From an uncultured Lachnospiraceae bacterium (GTDB lineage: Bacteria; Bacillota; Clostridia; Lachnospirales; Lachnospiraceae): 14,905 bases of DNA. Shown here piece after piece: positions 1 to 6,909 of the stretch; position 1 is the first letter of the stretch, and each line of letters starts with the position of its first letter. The notes beneath the pieces are model-generated. The model did no database searches and was not told the DNA's origin. It was given only the letters and a program-made list of their open reading frames with translations. The stretch spans positions 7,355-22,259 of the forward strand of contig CAJTTU010000055.1 of the NCBI GenBank assembly GCA_910579325.1, in the 5' to 3' direction. The position numbers and the translations under genes are program-made.

Positions 1-78
1 GCAACTTTTCAAAATGATATGGCAACTAACACGAATGAAAATCGGGTTGAATCTCTGTATAGTGTAGACAAGAAGTGA
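1..78 (+). CDS. possible C-terminal end of an upstream gene (partial)
   Basis: The frame beginning at base 1 is open for 25 codons and stops at TGA 76-78, ending in a polar tail (...VESLYSVDKK). It could be the last part of a gene that starts before the window, or chance. It contains an internal ATG at 19-21 with no convincing ribosome binding site. Nothing in the 25 residues is recognisable as a family. I list it only because the frame is open to the edge. Confidence 0.2.
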   Translation, partial: ATFQNDMATNTNENRVESLYSVDKK

Positions 79-80
79 AA

Positions 81-197
81 ATGGCAAGATCAGAAAACAG
101 CAACGGACCGGACAAGCCCCGGGAGGATTTACAGACACTTCAGTGGCTGGAAATTCTCCCAGATCCAGGGGGCTTGAAAGGGAAGTTGCGGAACTAA
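81..197 (+). CDS. doubtful 38-residue open frame upstream of the URO-D gene
   Basis: ATG at 81, two bases after the preceding TGA, opens 38 codons to TAA 195-197, just before the AGGAGG of the next gene. The product would be polar and Pro/Gly-rich near its end (ILPDPGGLKGKLRN). No Shine-Dalgarno sequence precedes the ATG, and no family is recognised. It may be a leader peptide, part of a gene end after a frameshift, or chance. No clear sigma-A promoter or hairpin was found in 1-200 for the following gene, so its transcript may begin further upstream. Confidence 0.15.
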   Translation: MARSENSNGPDKPREDLQTLQWLEILPDPGGLKGKLRN

Positions 198-200
198 ATT

Positions 201-206
201 AGGAGG
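201..206 (+). promoter_or_regulatory. ribosome binding site of the URO-D family gene
   Basis: A consensus AGGAGG lies 8 bases before the ATG at 215. It fixes the start and predicts strong translation. Confidence 0.85.
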
Positions 207-214
207 AGACAGGT

Positions 215-1501
215 ATGACTTCAAGAGAACGAGTAATCGCGGCGATTAACCATAAGCAGCCGGATCGCTGCCCCATCGATCTGGGCAGCAACGGACAGAC
301 GGGAATGAATGCGAGCACGGTGTACAAGTTGAGAAAGGCGCTGGGGCTTGACGAACACCGGCTGAAGGTGATAGAGCCCTTGCAGATGCTGGGGGAAATC
401 GAGGAGGATCTGCTGAAAGCCGTCCACAGCGATATGGTGGGGCTGTGGAATGTGGGAAACATGATGGGCTTCCGCCAGGAAAACTGGAAGCCTTTCGATA
501 TGGATGACGGGACGCCTGTTTACATGGGCGGCGGCTTCGAGTATGACCGGAATGAAAAAGGGGACACGATGGCTTATCTGTGCGGGGACCGCAGCGCGAA
601 ATACGGCTACTGCATGGTAAAGAACGGCTCCTTTTTTGACAATCTCGACCATTTTGAAGAACCCTTTGACTGGGATCTGGACGAGGAGGATTTGACGCCT
701 CTTGAGGATTTCAAAGAGGATTTCCAAGTCTGCTCCGACGAGGATGCCAGATACTGGGAGAAGGAATCCATACGGCTGTATAAGGAGACGGAGTACGGCA
801 TTATGGGCGTGCTGGGCGGCGCAGGGCTGGGCGACGCGGCCTGGATACCCGGTCCGACGGTGAAAAACCCGAAAGGAATTCGTACGGTTCAGGACTGGCT
901 GACCGCCCATCTGATGTATCCCGATTATGTTGACGCGGTCTTTGACCTGCAGACGGAAGTGATGCTGAAAAATCTGGAGATTTATAAGCAGGCGGTGGGA
1001 GACCGGATTCAGGTAATTTGGATTTCCGGCACGGATTTCGGCACACAGAAGGGGCTGTTTATGGGCCTGGACACCTTCCGAAGCCTGTATAAGCCTCATT
1101 ATAAGAAAATTAATGACTGGGTACATCAGAATACGGACTGGAAAACTTTTTACCACACCTGCGGCTGTGTCAATGACCTGCTGGATGATTTATGGGAGAT
1201 GGGCGTGGACTGCTTAAACCCCGTGCAGTTCAGCGCCATGGAGCCCAATGGGATGTCTCCGCAGCGGTTAAAAGCAGAATACGGGGATAAGTTTACTTTC
1301 TGGGGCGGCGGCGTGGATACACAGAAGGTGCTACCCTTCGGTACGCCGGAGGAGGTGCGGGCCCAGGTGAAGGAGCGGGTAGAGATCTTAAACCAGGACG
1401 GCGGCTATATTTTCAACCCGATCCACAATGTGGTGTCCGGCGTGCCGGCGGAGAACCTGATCGCCATGTATGAGACGGTGATGGGGGAGAAAATCCGCTG
1501 A
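215..1501 (+). CDS. uroporphyrinogen decarboxylase (URO-D/MtaA) superfamily protein, probable methyltransferase
   Basis: This 428-residue protein has the URO-D fold signature of the MtaA/MtbA/CmuA-like methyltransferases rather than true HemE. It opens with the typical MTSRERVIAAINHKQPDRCP segment and has ISGTDFGTQ (about 270-278), a HTCGC metal-site-like motif (H314, C316, C318), GGGVDTQ (364-370) and NPIHNV (401-406). In characterised relatives an H-x-C pair plus a later Cys binds zinc, which activates a thiol or cobamide-linked methyl acceptor. Here no Cys follows residue 333, so the third ligand is missing or replaced, perhaps by H404 (inference). HemE is unlikely: no heme genes are near and the protein is longer than HemE (about 350). 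No corrinoid protein gene is adjacent. The cytosolic product has no signal peptide. The gene appears monocistronic, ending before a terminator. Substrate unknown. Confidence 0.85.
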   Translation: MTSRERVIAAINHKQPDRCPIDLGSNGQTGMNASTVYKLRKALGLDEHRLKVIEPLQMLGEIEEDLLKAVHSDMVGLWNVGNMMGFRQENWKPFDMDDGTPVYMGGGFEYDRNEKGDTMAYLCGDRSAKYGYCMVKNGSFFDNLDHFEEPFDWDLDEEDLTPLEDFKEDFQVCSDEDARYWEKESIRLYKETEYGIMGVLGGAGLGDAAWIPGPTVKNPKGIRTVQDWLTAHLMYPDYVDAVFDLQTEVMLKNLEIYKQAVGDRIQVIWISGTDFGTQKGLFMGLDTFRSLYKPHYKKINDWVHQNTDWKTFYHTCGCVNDLLDDLWEMGVDCLNPVQFSAMEPNGMSPQRLKAEYGDKFTFWGGGVDTQKVLPFGTPEEVRAQVKERVEILNQDGGYIFNPIHNVVSGVPAENLIAMYETVMGEKIR

Positions 1502-1514
1502 GTCCGGCCGTTGG

Positions 1515-1529
1515 GTTTCACTGTGAAAC
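1515..1529. repeat. 15-base palindrome gtttcac-t-gtgaaac
   Basis: A perfect 7-bp inverted repeat around a single central T starts 14 bases after the URO-D stop codon. As RNA it could not close over one base without opening inner pairs, so a DNA-level role such as protein binding is as likely as a hairpin. A second short stem (ggcgg 1532-1536 with ccgcc 1549-1553) follows it. Confidence 0.5.
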
Positions 1530-1580
1530 GGGGCGGGGAGATGTCTGTCCGCCTGGTGTAAAAAAATATATGAAATTGAT

Positions 1581-1627
1581 ACAGGGTGGAAAACCGGATA
1601 GAAATGTGGTTTTTCGCCCTGTTTTTT
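1581..1627 (+). terminator. rho-independent terminator after the URO-D gene
   Basis: cagggtggaaaacc (1582-1595) pairs over 14 bp with ggtttttcgccctg (1608-1621), including two G-U pairs, around a 12-base loop, and is followed by TTTTTT (1622-1627). An outer A-T pair can extend the stem. It separates the URO-D unit from pyc. Confidence 0.85.
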
Positions 1628-1645
1628 GTCCGGATTCTGAAAAGC

Positions 1646-1674
1646 TTGTGAATTCACCTATTTCATGGTAAACT
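1646..1674 (+). promoter_or_regulatory. sigma-A-like promoter of pyc
   Basis: TTGTGA (1646-1651), a 17-base spacer and TAAACT (1669-1674), with an extended -10 TG at 1666-1667. The predicted transcript starts near 1681, which leaves about 55 bases of leader before the pyc start. It lies just downstream of the previous terminator. Confidence 0.65.
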
Positions 1675-1723
1675 GATAGTAGTTTTCAACTGGCAAGTGC
1701 TGAAAGCTGTAAATTTCGTCTAT

Positions 1724-1730
1724 AAGGAGA
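1724..1730 (+). promoter_or_regulatory. ribosome binding site that decides the pyc start
   Basis: AAGGAGA ends directly before the ATG at 1731, which is too close to serve it. It is about 7 bases (from the GGAG core) before the second in-frame ATG at 1737, so 1737 is preferred. Confidence 0.75.
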
Positions 1731-1736
1731 ATGTGT

Positions 1737-4700
1737 ATGGACAAAAAAGTAAAAATCACCCCCTTTAAAAAGGTGCTGGTGGCCAACAGAGGGGAGATCG
1801 CGATCCGTGTGTTCCGGGCTTTAAACGAGCTTGGCATCACCACGGTCAGCATTTATTCCAAAGAGGACCGCTATGCCCTGTTTCGTTCCAAATCGGACGA
1901 GTCCTATCCGCTGGATACCCGTAAAGGACCGGTGGACGCCTATCTGGACATCGACACCATTATCAAGATCGCCCAGGCGGCGAATGTGGACGCTATTCAT
2001 CCCGGCTACGGATTTCTGTCTGAGAATCCGGATTTCGTGGATGCCTGCGAGAAAAACGACATTGTGTTTATCGGGCCTTCCAGCAGGGTTATGAATATGA
2101 TGGGGGATAAGATTTCCTCCAAACAGATCGCCATTCAGTCCAAAGTGCCGATCATTCCGGGCGTAGACCATGCCATTAAAGAATATGAGGAAGCCGCCAG
2201 GATCGCCAAAGAGGTAGGCTACCCGATTATGTTAAAGGCTTCCAACGGCGGCGGCGGCCGGGGCATGCGTATCGTGGACCGGGCCGAGGATCTGAAACAG
2301 GAATTTGAGGAAGCGAAGAACGAGTCCAAAAAGGCTTTCGGCGACGACAAGCTGTTTATCGAAAAATATCTGAGAAGTCCCAAGCACGTGGAGGTGCAGA
2401 TTCTGGGCGACCGTTACGGAAATGTGGTTCACCTGTTCGACCGTGACTGTTCGGTGCAGCGGCGTCATCAGAAGGTGGTGGAGTACGCGCCGGCTTTCTC
2501 CGTGCCTGACGAGACACGGAACATTATCTTCGGTTCCGCTATCCGGCTGGCGAAAAAGGTGGGCTATGAGAACGCGGGAACATTGGAATTTTTGGTGGAC
2601 GATGAGAGCAACCCTTATTTTATCGAGATGAATCCCCGTATCCAGGTGGAGCATACCATCAGCGAGATGGTGACCAATGTGGATCTGGTACAGTCCCAGA
2701 TCCTGATTGCGGAAGGATATCCTCTGGATTCCGACGAGATCAACATCAAGTCTCAGGAGAGCGTGAAATGCAACGGTTATTCTATCCAAACCCGTGTCAC
2801 CACCGAGGATCCTGCCAATAACTTTCTTCCCGATACCGGCGAGATCACCGTGTATCGTACCGGCGCGGGCAACGGTATCCGGGTAGACGGCGGAAACGCC
2901 TATATGGGAGCGGTGATCGCCCCTTATTACGACAGCCTTCTGGTGAAAGTGATTTCCCACAGCCGAACCTTCTCCGGGGCTATCAGCAAGTCCATCCGCG
3001 CCCTGCAAGAGATGCGGATCAGAGGCGTAAAAACCAATACGCCATTCCTGATTAACGTGCTGAACCATGATACCTTCCGCCAGGGGAAATGCTACACCAC
3101 CTTTATCGAGGACAAGCCGGAACTGTTCCAGATGGCCCAGAGCCAGGACAGGGCCACGAAGATCATCGAGTTTCTGGGCGATCGCATCGTGAATTCCAAT
3201 ATTGGAGAGAAGAAGCAGTATGAAAACCGGGTGCTTCCGGAGGTGGACCGCTCGAAACCGGTGCATGGCGCCAGGGACCTGTTCCTGGAACTGGGGCCGG
3301 AAGGTCTGATGCAGAAGATTTTAAGCGAGAAAAAGCTGTATGTGACAGACACTACCATGCGGGATGCCCAGCAGTCGCTGCTGGCCACCCGTATGCGGAG
3401 CAAGGATCTGTGCGGCGCGGCTTACGCCACAAACGCCTATATGCAGAATGCGTTTTCGGTGGAATGCTGGGGCGGCGCTACTTATGATACCGCTTACCGG
3501 TTCCTGAAAGAATCTCCCTGGAAACGTCTTGATCTGTTAAGGGAGCGTATGCCGAACACTCTGATCCAGATGCTTCTGCGGGCGTCAAACGCAGTGGGTT
3601 ACAGCAATTATCCGGACAATGTGGTGCAGGAATTTATCCGCATTTCCGCGGAGCGGGGCGTGGATGTGTTCCGTATTTTCGACAGCCTGAACTGGGTGGA
3701 GAATATAAAGATGCCTGTTGAAGAGGCACTGAAAACCGGGAAAATCGTGGAGGGTACCATCTGCTATACCGGGGATGTCTCGAGCCCGGCAGAGAAAAAG
3801 TATACGCTGGATTACTATGTAAAGATGGCGCTGGAACTGGAAGCCCTGGGCTGCCATGCCATTGCCATCAAGGATATGGCAGGTCTTTTGAAGCCTCTGG
3901 CGGCTCAGCAGCTGGTGGCGGCTCTGAAAAAAGAGCTGCATGTGCCTTTGCACTTACATACCCATGATTCCACCGGAAACGGCGTCAGCACGGTTCTGAT
4001 GGCGGCCCAGGCAGGCGTGGATATCGCAGACCTGGCCGTGGAGTCCATGTCTTCCCTGACCAGCCAGCCTTCCATGAACGCGATCGTGGAGGCTTTGAGA
4101 GGCACGGAGCGGGATACCGGCCTGGTATTTGAAGAACTGGATATTTTAAGCCGTTATTACGGGCGGATCCGCAAGGTTTACGAAAGCTTTGAGAGCGATA
4201 TGCGGGCGCCCAACGCGGAAATCTATAAATATGAGATTCCCGGCGGTCAGTATTCCAACCTGTTAGCCCAGGTGAGCAGCATGGGTTCAGCCGACGATTT
4301 TGAGGCCATTAAAGGGCTTTATAAGGACGCCAATGAGCTTCTGGGCAATATCGTGAAGGTAACCCCCAGCTCCAAGGCGGTGGGCGATCTGGCTATCTTT
4401 ATGTTTAAGAACGGCCTGACGAAAGACAATATCCTGACGGAAGGCGTGGGCCTGTCTTATCCGGATTCCGTGGTTTCCTATTTCCAGGGCATGATGGGAC
4501 AGCCGTACGGCGGATTCCCGAAGAAGCTGCAGAAGATTGTCCTGAAAGATATCAAGCCGCTGACCGAGCGTCCCGGCAAGGCGCTGCCGCCCATGGATCT
4601 GGAGGCCGTGAAGAAATATCTGGTGGACAAATACCACTATGAGGATAAGTCCGACGAGGTGATGGCCCAGAAAGCCATCAGCTATGCCCTGTATCCCAAG

Positions 4701-5216
4701 GTATATGAGGATTACTGCGAGCATTTTAATATGTACAACGATGTGACCCGCCTGGAAAGCCATGTGTATTTCTTCGGTCTGCGCAAAGGGGAGGAGACTT
4801 ACCTGCGCATCGACGAAGGAAAAGAGCTGCTGATCAAATACATCGAAGCGGGCGATCCGGACGAAGACGGAATCCGTACATTGACTTTCCAGGTGAACGG
4901 TTCTCTGCGCCATGTGAAGATCCAGGATAAGAGCCTGAAGGTGAATTCTGACCGGAGGCTGAAAGCGGATAAGAGCAATCCTCAGCATCTGGGTTCCTTT
5001 ATCCCGGGCACGGTCAGCAAGGTATTTGTCAAAGAAGGCGATCCGGTGAAGGAGAATATGCCGCTGATGACCGTGGAGGCCATGAAAATGGAGACCACCG
5101 TGGTGTCCAAGGTGAACGGCGCCGTGGATAAGATTTATGTGAAGGAAGGGGATGCCGTACATCAGGATGACCTGCTGATTTCCTTCCATCTGGCGAAAAC
5201 GAAAGAAAAGGCATAA
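1737..5216 (+). CDS. pyc: pyruvate carboxylase
   Basis: Catalyses biotin- and ATP-dependent carboxylation of pyruvate to oxaloacetate in the cytosol (anaplerosis). The 1159-residue chain matches the single-chain family length (about 1150). An N-terminal biotin carboxylase begins KVLVANRGEIAIRVFRA, with the glycine-rich ATP-grasp loop GGGGRGMR near 171 and EMNPRIQVEH. The carboxyltransferase domain starts about 536 with TDTTMRDAQQS. Metal ligands D543, H741 and H743 and the carboxylated lysine K712 (IKDMAG) are present; the more common RDAHQS is RDAQQS here. A central PYC/OADA region and a C-terminal biotinyl domain follow, with AMKME carrying the biotinylated lysine at residue 1117 (codon 5085-5087). 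Start 1737 is chosen over ATG 1731 from RBS spacing. The gene has its own promoter and terminator, so it is probably monocistronic. Intact, no frameshift seen. Confidence 0.98.
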   Translation: MDKKVKITPFKKVLVANRGEIAIRVFRALNELGITTVSIYSKEDRYALFRSKSDESYPLDTRKGPVDAYLDIDTIIKIAQAANVDAIHPGYGFLSENPDFVDACEKNDIVFIGPSSRVMNMMGDKISSKQIAIQSKVPIIPGVDHAIKEYEEAARIAKEVGYPIMLKASNGGGGRGMRIVDRAEDLKQEFEEAKNESKKAFGDDKLFIEKYLRSPKHVEVQILGDRYGNVVHLFDRDCSVQRRHQKVVEYAPAFSVPDETRNIIFGSAIRLAKKVGYENAGTLEFLVDDESNPYFIEMNPRIQVEHTISEMVTNVDLVQSQILIAEGYPLDSDEINIKSQESVKCNGYSIQTRVTTEDPANNFLPDTGEITVYRTGAGNGIRVDGGNAYMGAVIAPYYDSLLVKVISHSRTFSGAISKSIRALQEMRIRGVKTNTPFLINVLNHDTFRQGKCYTTFIEDKPELFQMAQSQDRATKIIEFLGDRIVNSNIGEKKQYENRVLPEVDRSKPVHGARDLFLELGPEGLMQKILSEKKLYVTDTTMRDAQQSLLATRMRSKDLCGAAYATNAYMQNAFSVECWGGATYDTAYRFLKESPWKRLDLLRERMPNTLIQMLLRASNAVGYSNYPDNVVQEFIRISAERGVDVFRIFDSLNWVENIKMPVEEALKTGKIVEGTICYTGDVSSPAEKKYTLDYYVKMALELEALGCHAIAIKDMAGLLKPLAAQQLVAALKKELHVPLHLHTHDSTGNGVSTVLMAAQAGVDIADLAVESMSSLTSQPSMNAIVEALRGTERDTGLVFEELDILSRYYGRIRKVYESFESDMRAPNAEIYKYEIPGGQYSNLLAQVSSMGSADDFEAIKGLYKDANELLGNIVKVTPSSKAVGDLAIFMFKNGLTKDNILTEGVGLSYPDSVVSYFQGMMGQPYGGFPKKLQKIVLKDIKPLTERPGKALPPMDLEAVKKYLVDKYHYEDKSDEVMAQKAISYALYPKVYEDYCEHFNMYNDVTRLESHVYFFGLRKGEETYLRIDEGKELLIKYIEAGDPDEDGIRTLTFQVNGSLRHVKIQDKSLKVNSDRRLKADKSNPQHLGSFIPGTVSKVFVKEGDPVKENMPLMTVEAMKMETTVVSKVNGAVDKIYVKEGDAVHQDDLLISFHLAKTKEKA

Positions 5217-5249
5217 CTTCGCTTTTATCTTTTAGCTTTGCAGAAACTT

Positions 5250-5298
5250 AAAAATCCGATACTCTCTGCCAGTGCTGGGAGTACCGGATTTTTCTTTT
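5250..5298 (+). terminator. rho-independent terminator after pyc
   Basis: A 17-position stem, aaaaatccgatactctc (5250-5266) against gggagtaccggattttt (5277-5293), has one A-C mismatch and one G-U pair around a 10-base loop. The 3' arm ends in a T-run that continues TTTTTCTTTT. It lies 34 bases after the pyc stop. With A-runs on the 5' side it may also act on the other strand. Confidence 0.9.
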
Positions 5299-5323
5299 GC
5301 CGGGTTTTATTACAAAATGTCGT

Positions 5324-5352
5324 TTCGCATACCTGTTTCAAAAAATTATAAT
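5324..5352 (+). promoter_or_regulatory. weak second promoter candidate upstream of xpaC
   Basis: TTCGCA (5324-5329), a 17-base spacer and a perfect TATAAT (5347-5352) in an AT-rich stretch. The -35 is poor, and a better promoter lies about 90 bases downstream. Otherwise the gene-free stretch 5217-5528 holds the pyc terminator, the main promoter and a leader hairpin; nothing else was recognised in it. Confidence 0.25.
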
Positions 5353-5416
5353 TCAACACAGTTCCTTATAAAAATCTTAAATTTCAGATTCGAGCCTATA
5401 TTTTCCCTGCCTGCTA

Positions 5417-5445
5417 TTGCACATTTTTCGGAAAGCCTTTATAAT
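5417..5445 (+). promoter_or_regulatory. sigma-A promoter of the xpaC-telA operon
   Basis: TTGCAC (5417-5422), a 17-base spacer and a perfect TATAAT (5440-5445). Transcription would start near 5452, giving a leader of about 75 bases to the GTG start at 5529. Confidence 0.75.
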
Positions 5446-5456
5446 ATTTGTTGTGA

Positions 5457-5473
5457 CGGACGAGCCGTGTCCG
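5457..5473 (+). other. short hairpin at the 5' end of the xpaC transcript
   Basis: cggac (5457-5461) pairs with gtccg (5469-5473) around a 7-base loop. It sits within a few bases of the predicted transcription start, where such stems can stabilise the mRNA 5' end. Short, so it may be chance. Confidence 0.3.
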
Positions 5474-5518
5474 CGGCGGATGTCTGTGCATTGGGTGAAT
5501 TGAAAAATAAAGGCGGAT

Positions 5519-5524
5519 GGAGAG
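5519..5524 (+). promoter_or_regulatory. ribosome binding site that decides the xpaC start
   Basis: GGAGAG lies inside the first codons of the longer frame. The GGAG core is 6 bases before an in-frame GTG at 5529, an ideal distance, whereas the ATG at 5517 has purines abutting it and no properly spaced site. Confidence 0.6.
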
Positions 5525-5528
5525 TACT

Positions 5529-6869
5529 GTGGATTATAAAAGTGAATTGTCAGAGCTGGCAAAAAACATAGAGTCGGTGATCGAGGAATCGCTGGATTCC
5601 CTTAAGCTGAACGAGGCGAAAAACCATGTGAATTCGGCTATTGACCGCGCGATTGACGAGGTGCGGGACGCGCTGGATAAGGCGGGGGATAAGCTGGATG
5701 CTGCCGGCGGCCGTCTGAACCAGAGCCAGGAGAGAGGCGTGGAACGGGCGCGTAAGGATGTGGAGAGGATTCAGAGAAGGACGGCCAGGAGACAGAATTG
5801 GGCATTGGCGGACAGGGCAGGCGGGACGGGCAGCCAGCCTTCCGGTCAGCTGAACCGGTATGTGAAGCAGGTTCCGGATATCAGCAGGATGACGCCGTCT
5901 CAACTTTTGCGCTATTCTCAGATTCCGGTGTCCAGGAATCCGGCGGGGAAGGTGTCGGGCGTTTTATGTACCGTATTCGGGGCGCTGGGGCTTGGACTCT
6001 TTGGACTGCCGACATTGATTATGCTGATCAGTCTGCTGACGGGAGATGCGGTGGCCGGGCTTGAAGCAACTTTCACCCTTTCTTTTCTGACGGCGGGAAG
6101 CGGTTTTCTGCTCGGGAAAGGAATCGGCCTTCGGGCAAGGGTGAAGCGCTTTTACAGATATCTGCGGATTATTAATAACCGTACTTACTGCGATACAAGA
6201 GAGATTATTTCCAGTCAGGTCAGAGACGCGAAGCTGGTGATGAAAGATCTGAAAGCCATGATCCGACTGAATATGTTCCGGGAGGGGCATCTGGACGAGA
6301 CCGGCTCTACGCTGATGCTGACTGACAGTACCTATCAGGAGTATCTGCGGACGAAAAATTTAAGAGAGCAGGAAGCGCTGCAGCAAAAGGAGGAGCAGGC
6401 GATGATTGCCGAGGACCCTCAGCTGGCTGCGCTGAAAGAGGCCGTGGAAGAAGGACGGCGGAATGTGGAGCTGATCCGAAAGGCCAATGAAGAGATCGCC
6501 AGCGAGGCGGTTTCTAAGAAGCTGTACCGGCTGGAGGACGTGACTGGGAAAATTTTTGAACATATTCAGAGCCATCCTCAGAATTTAAGCGATATCCGGA
6601 AGTTTATGAGCTATTATCTGCCCACGACTTTAAAGCTGGTCCATGTGTACTGTGAATTGGAAAAGCAGCCGGTAAGCGGAGAGAATATTGTGAATGCCAA
6701 GGCCGATATCGAGCGGACGCTGGATACGATCAATGTGGCCTTTGAAAACCTTTTGGACGATCTTTTTGAAGAAACCGCCATGGACGTGTCCACGGATATC
6801 TCCGTGCTGGAAACCATGCTGGCCCAGGAAGGGCTGACCGAGAGCGGGTTTGGGGCGATAAAAGAATAA
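5529..6869 (+). CDS. xpaC: XpaC-like (5-bromo-4-chloroindolyl phosphate hydrolysis family) membrane protein
   Basis: The 446-residue product (450 from ATG 5517) matches the XpaC family, named from a Bacillus gene linked to X-phosphate hydrolysis; the true activity is unsettled and no classical phosphatase motif is seen. Numbered from the ATG, residues 1-95 form a charged, heptad-like helical region. About 145-174 and 181-204 are hydrophobic and form a membrane hairpin (GALGLGLFGLPTLIMLISLL; FLTAGSGFLLGKGIGL), followed by the basic segment RARVKRFYRYLRIINNRTYC. A long cytosolic helical domain, Glu/Gln-rich at 275-340, completes the protein. GTG 5529 is preferred for its RBS. telA follows after 40 bases, and the pair is also adjacent in Bacillus (xpaC-yaaN), which supports a joint role in envelope or stress physiology (inference). 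Confidence 0.82.
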   Translation: MDYKSELSELAKNIESVIEESLDSLKLNEAKNHVNSAIDRAIDEVRDALDKAGDKLDAAGGRLNQSQERGVERARKDVERIQRRTARRQNWALADRAGGTGSQPSGQLNRYVKQVPDISRMTPSQLLRYSQIPVSRNPAGKVSGVLCTVFGALGLGLFGLPTLIMLISLLTGDAVAGLEATFTLSFLTAGSGFLLGKGIGLRARVKRFYRYLRIINNRTYCDTREIISSQVRDAKLVMKDLKAMIRLNMFREGHLDETGSTLMLTDSTYQEYLRTKNLREQEALQQKEEQAMIAEDPQLAALKEAVEEGRRNVELIRKANEEIASEAVSKKLYRLEDVTGKIFEHIQSHPQNLSDIRKFMSYYLPTTLKLVHVYCELEKQPVSGENIVNAKADIERTLDTINVAFENLLDDLFEETAMDVSTDISVLETMLAQEGLTESGFGAIKE

Positions 6870-6909
6870 ACGGAGCGCGGGAGCTGCGGTACTATATTAG
6901 GAGGATGAG

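Noticed and set aside
221..1156. 311-codon minus-strand open frame inside the URO-D gene
   Set aside because: Antisense to a recognised family protein with a perfect RBS; composition typical of a reverse-strand shadow.
2232..3266. 344-codon open frame on the minus strand inside pyc
   Set aside because: It is fully antisense to the well-conserved carboxylase domain, and its His/Leu-rich composition is what a high-GC coding strand yields on its complement. No RBS and no family resemblance.
4287..5189. 300-codon minus-strand open frame inside the 3' part of pyc
   Set aside because: Shadow of the carboxyltransferase and biotinyl domains; no recognisable protein and no regulatory signals.
5217..5528. 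Possible riboswitch or small RNA in the pyc-xpaC gap
   Set aside because: Apart from the pyc terminator and one 5-bp hairpin I see no conserved multi-stem fold; the rest is AT-rich promoter DNA.
5272..5571. 99-codon plus-strand frame between pyc and xpaC
   Set aside because: It starts inside the pyc terminator, runs through the xpaC promoter and overlaps xpaC in another frame; no RBS.
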